This document shows, piece by piece, positions 9,496-17,455 of a DNA stretch of 30,725 nt (its first letter is position 1; each line of letters opens with the position of its first letter). The stretch covers positions 1-30,725 of the forward strand of contig JWZX01002748.1 of assembly GCA_001275005.1 (NCBI GenBank), given 5' to 3'. Origin of the DNA: Chrysochromulina tobinii. Lineage: Eukaryota; Haptophyta; Prymnesiales; Chrysochromulinaceae. Both the position numbers and the translations under genes were made by a program. The notes under the pieces are model-generated. The model saw nothing but the letters and a program-made list of their open reading frames with translations. It was not told the origin of the DNA and searched no databases.

Positions 9496-9717
9496 CGGAT
9501 CGGCACCGGATCGGGCCCAACGAGCAGGCCGACAGCGTCGCGTGCAGAGCCGCGCCCTCCACCCTCGCAACTGCAGGACGGCGCTGTCTTGGTTTTGAAC
9601 TAGGAATGTGAATGCTTCCTGGATATCGACACTTTTCGGTTCCTTGATTTGTGCCAATAAATAAATAATTTCGCGTCAAGATTGAAATACCACGCGACAT
9701 TCCGCAACGGCGCTTCG
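9496..9717. promoter_or_regulatory. Shared 222-bp divergent promoter of DRC3 and the TBC-like gene
   Basis: The spacer between the two start codons is short enough to act as one bidirectional promoter. An AT-rich stretch, AATAAATAAATAATTT, sits at about 9656-9671, about 50 bp before the plus-strand ATG. No other site can be recognised. Confidence 0.45.
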
Positions 9718-11415
9718 ATGGCTGAGCGCGCGAGGGCTTCAGCCAGGGACGATGTGTCGCACGGCGCTGGCGCCTTTCTCAACGACGTGCGCTCCCAGAT
9801 CTCTGACTCGGCAGAGTTCCGCTCGCTGGCGGGCGCGCTCTACAGCGGCGTGCGAGACAATCTCCGTGAGGTGGGCCAGCCGAGCTTTGGCAAGCTCTCG
9901 CAGGCTGAGCAGGAGGCGCTCGTGAACCGCGTGCGCACGCAGCTGCTTGGGACCGAGGTCTACGCCCGCTGCCGTGACGCGACCTGGCGCGCTCTCGATG
10001 CAGCGCTCGACGGCGCCTCCGAATCGCTGGTCTCCAAGCGCGGCGGCAACATGGGTGGCCGGCGTGGCCCGGGCCCGACGTGGCCGACGCAAAATGCGGA
10101 CGACGACGAGGGCGATGAAGGTTCGATAGGCGTCCAGCGCAGTTCGACCAAGGTCGGCGCGATCCTCGAGTTGGCGAGTGTGAGCGCCTCGTCGCTGCTC
10201 GACCGCTGGCCAGCGGCGCAGGACGAGCTGCTCTGGCTCCTCAACACGGAGCTGCCCACGGCGCTGCGGCACTCGATGTGGCACCTCAAGCTGCGCGCAC
10301 CCGCCGCGCGCGCCGAGTACGAGCGCAAGCGCTCCGAGTCGGTCTTTGCCACCCTCTCGCTGCGCGACGGCGCCATCAGCCAAGGCTGCCAAGCGACGTT
10401 GCAGCGGATCGCGCCGCAGCTGCTGAGCCAACTCAACTTCCACAAGACCTGCCTCTCGTACGCGGACTCGCTGCGCCCGCTGCCGCCGGCGCCGAGCGGC
10501 TGGCCCTCGACCATCCTCGACGCCTCCTCGGGCGCCCACGACGGCGCGGCGGCCACGGGTGGCGACGGCGCCCGCGACGGCGCCAAGGGCGGTGCCGGCG
10601 GCGCCAAGGGCAGCGCCGGCGCCATCCACACAGCGCCCCTCGAGTCCTTCTGGGGTGTGCCGCTGCTGCGCGTCTTCGTGGGCAGTGCGAACGCCACGCG
10701 CTCCGCGGCCGAGCAGGCGGAGCTCGAGGCGACGTTAATTGAGCACTTCATCGCCCTCGTGGCGATGCCCAAGCCTCTCTTAGGGCTTGCGGCGGACAAG
10801 AAAGGAGGCAAGGCGGACAAGAAAGGCAAGGCAGCGCTCGGGCCTTCCTCGGCAGAGGCACTGCTCGGCACGGTCGACGAGGAGCTCGCCAGCAAGCTCG
10901 TTGGCATGCTCGGCATCACCGGCATCGACGCCGTCCTGCTCCCGTATGCGCAGCGTCTCGCGGTAGGCTTCTTCTCACTCGGACTGCCTATGATTGTCTC
11001 TGATTGCGTCTGAGGGGCTCTTGATTGCCTCCCTCATCAGGTGGGCTTCTTCTCCCTCGGACTGCCTCTGATTGTCTCTGATTGCGTCTGATGGACTATT
11101 GATTGCCTCCCTCATCAGGTGGGCTTCTTCTCCCTCGAAGTGGCCACCTTCGTCTGGGACTTATGCCTCCTCGCCGGCTGGTCGGCGCTGCAGCCGGCGC
11201 TCTGCTCGGCGCTCATCTGCTTGCGCGAGTCGCTCATCACGTGCGCAAGCGCCACGGAGGTCAAGCTCATCCTCGCCGCGCAAGGACCCCAGATTACAAT
11301 CTCCCAATTGCAGCGCATGCTCACCGCTCACTTCATGGCAGGCATCCGGAAGGAACTCGCGGCGCCGCCGCCACAGCAGGCCTTTGAGCTCACGCCTGGC
11401 GGCTCGTGGAGCTAG
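9718..11415 (+). CDS. Putative TBC (Rab-GAP)-like protein, spliced
   Basis: Exon 1 is 9718-10962 and exon 2 starts at 11119, joined in phase 0. Using the first stop in exon 2 (11413-11415) gives 513 residues. An alternative splices from a GT at 11406 to an AG before 11485 or 11497 and continues to 11695; that frame ends in a charged, coding-like tail (LEALKELEEARRKVRE), and I consider it plausible. The segment LNTELPTALRHSMWHLKL resembles the start of a TBC domain and FVWDLCLLAGWSALQPALCSALICLRESLI resembles its last helices. I do not see the catalytic arginine and glutamine fingers, so GAP activity is doubtful. Gly/Ala- and Lys/Gly-rich inserts interrupt the middle. Its head-to-head position with DRC3 hints at a flagellar role, which is inference only. 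Confidence 0.6.
10963..11118 (+). repeat. Intron made of two tandem 78-bp copies
   Basis: The intron is two 78-bp units, 10963-11040 and 11041-11118, each starting GTRGGCTTCTTCTC and ending CCTCCCTCATCAG. The first 19 bases of the unit recur at 11119 as the start of exon 2. Either unit alone could be an intron. The core contains CTCTGATTGCGTCTGA, the unit seen in other introns of this window. An in-frame TGA in each copy rules out a read-through exon. Confidence 0.9.
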
Positions 11416-11695
11416 TTACCGCAGGCTGTGCCTACGCATCGATGTGGTGCGCGTGCGCGGACGCGGTGCGCGATGCTGGGGAAGTCAGTGGGGAAGTGCG
11501 GTTCACACCGTGACACACCGCGGTCGTACCGATTGCGTCGCCCCCACCGTGGAGGCTGAAGCGGAGCGGCCGCGCGCACCGCGCGCGGCCGCGCCTCTCG
11601 CGGTCGCGCCCGTTCTGGAGGCGCTTAAGGAGCTAGAGGAGGCGCGACGAAAGGTGCGAGAGACCCGGGGGTCAAAGACTCCCAACTACAACTAG
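11416..11695 (+). other. Possible extra exon of the TBC-like gene
   Basis: A reading frame from about 11497 to the TAG ending at 11695 looks coding: acidic and basic residues alternate in a helical pattern near its end. It joins exon 2 in phase if the GT at 11406 is the donor and the AG at 11495-11496 (or 11483-11484) is the acceptor. If it is not used, this stretch is 3' untranslated sequence. Confidence 0.4.
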
Positions 11696-11942
11696 AGGAT
11701 TATAGACTGTGCAAAACGACGCGTCGAGATCAACTCATAATTTTGCGTCGATCGACAGCGGCGGAGAGAGTTACCGCGGCTTTGGGCAGCCAAGACACCG
11801 AACATTGACACGTTGCCGCCCCGGCAGCGGGGACACCTATTTTAATCATGACTGTGGTCGTGCCAAGAACCGTCCACTGCCATCGCGGTGACGGCACTGG
11901 CCCACTGCGACGTGTGGGCACCGGAGAGCCGTTGCGAGCTCA

Positions 11943-12548
11943 TCAGAGCGGTACGAAGTGTGCGAGGTTGAGGGCGCCGAGGAAGAGGCAGAAGATGGTC
12001 GGGATTGTGAGCCAGGTCCATACGGGCCAGAAGGCCACTGTGAACGCTACGAGGCTGCTGACGGCGCATATGGTAGCCACGGGAATGGCGCGCGGACTGT
12101 AGTCCTCCCATTCGCCCGGAAATTTGAGAATGTACTTGACCCACAGGATGAGGTAGCCGGCCACCAGGCACCAGCCGCCAAAGCCGGCGAGACCAACGTT
12201 GAAGGAGAAGCTGCGGTCAGGACGTGCGTGACGCTGTGGTCAATCTTGGATCAGGGTTCGAGGCGTGGCCTGCAATGCACAGTGCGCGCGCGTTTACCGA
12301 TTGAGCTGTCGCTTCTCGTCGTGCGGCGGATGGCCGTCCAGGATCACCTCGTAGATCTCCGTGTAAGCGCAGATGAAGGATGCGATCACAATCCATAGCA
12401 GCGCGTGCAGCTTTGCGAGGATGTAGGCGAGCCACTGATCGGTCTTGCTCTTGTACTCCTCTTCATCATCGTAGTCCGCGCCCGCGGATAGCGGTTTGAG
12501 CTCAACGGATGCGTATTTCTTTCGCTCGCGCGGGACGCTTGACGCCAT
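11943..12548 (-). CDS. TMEM128: TMEM128-family four-helix membrane protein
   Basis: Exon 1 is 12298-12548 and exon 2 is 11943-12210, joined across an 87-bp GT-AG intron (12211-12297) in phase 2, giving 172 residues. An ATG 18 bases upstream (12566) is also possible. A charged N-terminal region of about 40 residues precedes four hydrophobic helices. The second half, with PRAIPVATICAVSSLVAF and VWTWLTIPTIFCLFLG, matches the TMEM128 pattern of an IP motif, a VW-S/T-W-F turn and a final helix ending in a phenylalanine-glycine pair. The spliced junction reads QLNRFSFNVGLAGFGGW, restoring the second helix that neither exon carries whole. TMEM128 proteins are small, poorly understood ER-type membrane proteins, so no biochemical role can be given. 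Its intron lacks the repeat unit of other introns here. Confidence 0.75.
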
Positions 12549-12723
12549 GTTTTTGCGAAGTGCCACGACGACGCTCGAACGGCGCGCGACTGCCCGCCTA
12601 AACGGCAGGCACCTTTACGTACACCAGACGTTCCTACTCAAACCCACTTGGGGTTTTTCACAGTCCACTTCACGCCCGAGAGCCCCCCGAGTCGATCGAG
12701 CAACGCCCATTCGGACGAGGAGG

Positions 12724-13602
12724 ATGCCAGGCTCGACAACGAGCCAGGTTTCATCGACGAGCAGCGTGACGACGATCAGCACAGCGTCGCGCGTGGTGCG
12801 ACCCATTCGTCACCATGCAGTTGAGCCGGGTTGGGCGCGAGCAGGCAATGGGCCACTCTACATTGGCCCATGGCAGGAGTTTGCGCTCAGCCGCGCTCTC
12901 AACCAACGCCCGAGGCGCGGCGGTGGCGCATCGAACACATTCGCGGCACCATTCGACCCGACATGCTCCGAAGCCTCGTCCACCGCCTCGGGCTTCTCTG
13001 CAGCCAGCAGCGCCTCCACGCGACCAGCCGATGGCCCGGAAGAGCTCGCCCAGTTCGTCGCGGCGTTCAAGGAGATGGCGAGCACGATGGACGAGGAGGG
13101 CGCGCGCAACCTTCTCATGTGGTCGCCTCTATTCATGCCGACGGTCGAGAATCTGATGAAGAACAGCTCGCGCAGCATGGGCGGACCCGCGCGCAAGCCA
13201 CGTCTCAAGGCTGGCATGCCGCGCGAGGTGACGCACCCGGCTCCAAACGCACAGGCCGACGCTGCAGCGGCGCAGCGACAGGCGCACATGGCCAAGCTGC
13301 AGGCGCTCTACATGACAGGCGCAGTGCCGCCGCCGCCACACGAGACACGCATGCCGCCGCTGCATTCGGCGGTGCCGCCGCAGCATTCAGCCTGTCCTGG
13401 TGGGTATGGTTCGGCGTTGACACCCGAGATGCACATCTCCGCAGCGGGATCGACCACAAGCTACGTGGATATTTACCCGCGGCGTACCCCGCCACGGGCA
13501 GCATGCGTATCCGCCCTCAACGCCGGCCTCAATGACGACTGGGAAGAGGAGGTCGACGACCTGCTCACATGGACGACTCAACTTCCTACACCCGACTTGT
13601 AA
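12724..13602 (+). CDS. Hypothetical protein with acidic C-terminus
   Basis: I do not recognise this protein. The open frame reaches back to 12496, but its first part is antisense to TMEM128 exon 1, so I prefer the ATG at 12724 (292 residues). The start is uncertain and a short intron near it cannot be excluded. The middle has one likely folded helical segment, with PEELAQFVAAFKEMASTMDE and NLLMWSPLFMPTVENLM, set between Ser/Thr/Ala-rich and Pro-rich regions. The last 25 residues are acidic with embedded hydrophobics (DDWEEEVDDLLTWTTQL), a pattern like transactivation or partner-binding motifs; this is speculation. It is divergent from TMEM128 across a spacer of about 175 bp. Confidence 0.5.
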   Translation: MPGSTTSQVSSTSSVTTISTASRVVRPIRHHAVEPGWARAGNGPLYIGPWQEFALSRALNQRPRRGGGASNTFAAPFDPTCSEASSTASGFSAASSASTRPADGPEELAQFVAAFKEMASTMDEEGARNLLMWSPLFMPTVENLMKNSSRSMGGPARKPRLKAGMPREVTHPAPNAQADAAAAQRQAHMAKLQALYMTGAVPPPPHETRMPPLHSAVPPQHSACPGGYGSALTPEMHISAAGSTTSYVDIYPRRTPPRAACVSALNAGLNDDWEEEVDDLLTWTTQLPTPDL

Positions 13603-14006
13603 GCGCGCGACCCGGCGGGTGGCGCGTGTAAGGTATTTCAGAAGAAACAAATGATACATTCAACGTGGCACCAACCATCCAACGTTAGAGCAGATATAGA
13701 TGATATAGGTCGGGGGCCCGCTCGTGCTGGCTGCCGGGCCGGGGACAGAACACGTACCGACGTCGACGAGCGCGCCGAGCGGGGCCGGGCGCGGTCGGTG
13801 CGAGCGCGGCGAGGACGAGCTGGTCGAGCGCGTGCGGCGTGGCGGCTGGCGCTGACGGAGGAATGGCGTGCGGTGGCTCTTCTCGCCCTAAAGGGACCTC
13901 CCAACCGAACCGCCTGCGCCGCCGCCAGGCCACTACCAGGCCTCTGCGCTCAGCGCGCGGCGCGTACAGGGTATCCGAACTCTCTCTGCCAGCGCCATCT
14001 GGCGGC
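13603..14006. other. Spacer between convergent genes
   Basis: This lies between the 3' ends of the hypothetical protein and the GT8 gene. Frames on both strands are Arg/Ala-rich translations of GC-rich DNA with no motif. A short AT-rich patch at 13630-13700 may hold polyadenylation signals. Nothing else is seen. Confidence 0.5.
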
Positions 14007-16950
14007 TCACAAGGCGTCGTTGGGCAGCGCACGACGTTCACCACCCAACGTGAGTCGCAATGAGCGCGTCAAGTTGTCACGGCATGCACGTATGTCTCTT
14101 CGGCACGACACGCGCGAGATCGTGACCTGCGGCTCGAAGATGTGAAGCATTTCCTCGGAGGCAACGGCCAAGCCTCCGTCATCGCCGTCGCCGCCGTCGC
14201 CGCCGTCGCCCCCGTCGCCACCCATACCTCCCATACCTCCCATGCCACCCATACCTCCCATACCTCCCATGCCGCCCGCGAACCGCCCAGAGCCTCTGTG
14301 GAAGTACGCGACCCGTGCACCGCCCACCGCTTCCAGTGCGCTCCGCACGTCAACGCGATCCATCGACGCTCCCGAACCGCTCCCAAAGTGCGACGCTCGC
14401 GACGACGCTCGCCCAAAGGTGCGCTCGTCGCTCGCCGCAGCGCTCGTACCGTCCACGCCCCGAATGTCGGGCGCAGGACAGCTTGGCCCATCAGCGCCTG
14501 CGCTGCTGCTGCCGCCACTCCCGGCAAAACGACCCTTAGTACAACGGCGACTGCTGATCCATACGCAAGGCTTCGACTCGGTGTGCGCGAGGTGGCACTC
14601 GACCTCGTTGGCGATGGACGAGCACCAGCCTGTCTGTTGGCTCACCATCTTGCAGCCACCGCCCGCGCAGCAGCCCGCGGCGGCACCTCCGCCTCCACCT
14701 CCTCCGCCTCCTCCGCCTCCTCCGCCTCCACCACCACCGCCCGGCAGTAGCGCGAGCGGAAGCGGCGGCCCGAGGAGCTCGTCGAGCGCGATCCGAAAGA
14801 AGAGGAAGCGCGAGGCCGTTGGGCACACGCAGGGCAGCATCGGTGCATTGGTCTCGTGGCGCAGGAGCCGTTTCACAAAGTGAATGAACACTTCCGTCGC
14901 GGACCGCCCAGCTGCCCACCGATGCCACTGGGCCAGCAGGGCGGCCCGCGGCGGTAGCGTCGAGGTGACGGAGGCGTAGATGGAGCGCCAGGTGCAGAGC
15001 TCGCGCTGTTGGAACGAGTCGCGCGAGCAATCAGGACGCACTCAAGGCACGATCAGGACGCACTCAGGACGCACTCAGGGCGCGCTCAGGACGCACTCAG
15101 GGCGCACTCAGGGCGCACTCAGGGCGCACTCAGGGCGCAATCAGGTCGCAATCAGGTCGCAATCAGGGCGCAACCAAGGCGCACTCAGCGTACCTGCTGG
15201 CACGAGTCGATGGGCGGCGCCGCCATCGCCCATCCTCTGCGCGCGCATCGCTTCCCGGTTCGGTTGTAGCGCACGCACACCTTGCGCCCGAACGGCATCA
15301 GAGCATCGGGGTGCGGCTCGAGCCGCCGATCTCGCACGGACGCGTACGAGGCGCAGCCGAAGCTGTCGTTCACGAAGCCCTCCGAGACGGCGCGTGCCAC
15401 GTCCGCTGACGCGCCGTCGTGAAGCAGCAGCACGAGGTCGAGAGGCCGCGGCGTTGTCTTCGGACGCGCCTCTGGTGGCAGGAGCGGAGCATACTCGACG
15501 AAGGCGGTGGGCATCCACGGCTTGCGTTCTCCGGTGTAGTGGAGCACAGCGGCGCGTTCGATACGGCGCGCGCCTACGAGGTGGATCATCTCATGCATCG
15601 GGATGTGGCCTAAGCCATCCAACTGCACCCAGCCGCCATGCCCATCGTCGCCACCGACGATGCCACCACCGACGCCACCGACACCACCGGTGCCCATGCC
15701 CTCCGTCACGGCGTGCTGTCCAAAGCATTGCACCTTGCCTTGGTAGACGAGGTACGCCACGCCTAGGCCATACAGGAGCGAATCGGGCGCCACGACTCGC
15801 TCGGTCAGCAGCTGTGCCGCCACACGCTCAAACCGTGCAGCGAGTCGGTGCTCGCGATGGCGCTTGAGCTCAAGGAGCGTCGCCCCGAAGTTCCACACGG
15901 TGTGGTCCCTCTGGATGGGCGCCTGCAGCGCGCGGCCGAGGGGTGCCCAGTGCGCCGGCTGCAGCCCGTGCTCGGACCGCCCAAACCAGGCCGAGTAGTT
16001 CTCGTGCGAGATGGACCATCCTACACACCTGATGAGGGACGCAATCAGATGCAATCAGAGGTCATCAGCGGCGAGAGCGAGATGGACCATCCTACACACC
16101 GCCGGCTCCATGCGAACGTATCGCAGTTGGCCGCCAGCAGCGTCCCCGGCTGCTCCAATGGCAGCTCGAGGAGGTGCCGCAGGCTGCGGCGCACGACGAC
16201 GTCGTCGTCGAGCAGCACGATGCGCGCCGTCTGTGCGAGGAGCGGCAGCTCCGCGAGGAAGAAGCGCAGGTGGTTGAGGCACAGCGCGTGCTTGATGTGA
16301 CGCGAGGCGGGCTGCACTAGCGTCGGTCCTGAGTGCCGTCCTGTGGGCGCCGCGAGTGCAGACGCGTTGCGATCGAGGGTGCACACACTCCGTGGGGCAA
16401 AGCCACGCGCTTCGAGCACTCGGACGACGTCCGAAGCCAGGAGCGGCAGCAGACGGCACGACTCGAAGCGAGGCTGCAGTCCCACTTGTGGGGCGGTCGA
16501 CACGAACAGCAAGTCCACCTCGTCCTTCTGCCTGCATAGGCTGCGAAGGGTCACCTCTGCAGCCCGTTCGAACCGGTCACTCAGCATGACGGCGAGCGGC
16601 CGCTGGCCGCGGAGCCGCTCGCACGCGGCGTGGTTGTCGGAGCATGCGGCAGGGTGGTCGGTGCACCTCCTCCCTGGCACGCTGGCATCGCACCACCACC
16701 CCTGCCCTCCCGCGTGGATCGACGGCTCCGAGGCTGCGCGCATCTTGTTGAACCCAAACAAGCCGACTAACACGGTGCTGACAAGTAGAAGTAGGCGGCA
16801 GCGCGGGGCTTGAGCGCGCGTCGTCACCTTGGTGGACGCTTGGTCGACCGCGAGCCTCCACTTGGCGCGCCCGTCGTCGGTGTCGCGACTAGAAGTGGAC
16901 GCTGCGCGCCGCAGTCTGCTAGACTTGGTGGATCCGAGGAGCGCTGGCAC
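14007..16950 (-). CDS. GT8-like glycosyltransferase, membrane anchored, three exons
   Basis: Exons are 16100-16950 (5' end unresolved), 15194-16028 and 14007-15005. Introns of 71 bp (phase 2) and 188 bp (phase 0) join them into about 894 residues. The start is uncertain: 16950 is GTG and no in-frame ATG lies upstream before a stop, so a small 5' exon is probably missing. A single hydrophobic helix (about 51-67) makes it a type II, probably Golgi, protein. GT8 hallmarks are RIVLLDDDVVV (243-253, the metal-binding DxD region), HTVWNFGATLLEL (about 326-338, the usual N-x-G-V block) and HYTGERKPW (about 447-455, the family's H-[FY]-x-G-x-x-KPW). These suggest a retaining sugar transferase, possibly of galacturonosyltransferase type. 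Glycine-rich inserts break the catalytic domain. The C-terminal 300-400 residues, with a Gly17 run, a Cys-rich patch and GGM repeats, match nothing I know. Confidence 0.77.
14160..14280 (-). repeat. GGM and GGD codon repeats in the GT8 gene
   Basis: On the coding strand a 9-bp unit reading Gly-Gly-Met is repeated about six times, followed by Gly-Gly-Asp repeats. It makes a flexible, nearly featureless segment close to the C-terminus of the glycosyltransferase. Confidence 0.85.
15006..15193 (-). repeat. GT8 intron 2: array of 11-bp units
   Basis: Between donor GTACGCTGAG and acceptor CCAACAG the intron is almost wholly an array of about 15 units of 11 bp, CTGAKTGCGNC, read on the coding strand. 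Neighbouring units differ by one or two bases. The flanking exon frames fit only if this segment is removed. Confidence 0.9.
16029..16099 (-). repeat. GT8 intron 1: 71-bp intron with exon-boundary duplication
   Basis: On the coding strand the intron starts GTGTGTAGGATGGTCCATCT, and the same 23 bases begin the next exon, so intron plus exon form a 71-bp-period duplication. The rest contains CTCTGATTGCATCTGATTGC and ends CCCTCATCAG, the same ending as the intron in the TBC-like gene. Confidence 0.9.
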
Positions 16951-17455
16951 GATGAGAGTCGATCCGCCGATCGTGAGAGAGGCACCTCGCGATCGCGCAA
17001 GGTCCCATGTGGTTGTGGAGGAGGACTGCCATTTTCAGACCGAGGTGTGAATAGGAGAGACTGACTGTGGACAGAACCGACCTCACATCTCAGCGCACGA
17101 GCACACGACATTTCGACACACTGCTCGGGACGTCGTAGTGAGCGCACACATCTCCGATCTCGCGACTTCCCGAGGTAATATGCCGCTGGGTCACGCCGCG
17201 CCCCCATACAGGCTGTTTCGTAGTCGCCGCGGCGAGCAGGAGGGATCGACGCTTTTGCCCATATATTACATCCAATCTTGTGAGGGGAGATTGGAGGCCG
17301 CGCCTCCGCACCAGAGACACGTCTGCCGACCGCCGCCTTCGCGTCCATGCCGCAGCGGCATCGCGTCACGCCGCTTCCCTCTCGACACCCCAGAACAACA
17401 AGAGCCGCCACCGTCGTCCTTTCCGGGGCGCCAAGCGAGCTCACCAGCGAGCTCA
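16951..17455. other. Spacer between USP7 and GT8, probably including a missing GT8 5' exon
   Basis: Both neighbours run on the minus strand, so this holds the USP7 3' flank and the GT8 5' region. Candidate ATGs for GT8 on the minus strand at 17032 and 17008 are out of frame with the known exon, so reaching it would require an intron, which I could not place with confidence. No other feature is seen. Confidence 0.45.

Noticed and set aside
9496-9657. 54-residue N-terminal extension of DRC3
   Set aside because: The frame begins with a non-ATG codon and the residues do not resemble DRC3, which starts near the ATG at 9495.
11405-11424. 19-bp intron joining exon 2 to the 11425 frame of the TBC-like gene
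   Set aside because: The phase fits, but 19 bp is far shorter than any other intron here (71 bp or more).
12496-12723. Upstream start of the hypothetical protein at 12496 or 12547
   Set aside because: These codons overlap TMEM128 exon 1; the ATGs at 12547 (+) and 12548 (-) share the same CATG, so both starts are unlikely to be used.
13651-14145. Plus-strand 164-residue frame
   Set aside because: It overlaps the GT8 C-terminal exon and is Arg/Ala-rich with no motif.
16944-16985. 42-bp first intron of GT8 leading from the ATG at 17032
   Set aside because: GT and AG are present but the phases do not match, so the frame would be lost.
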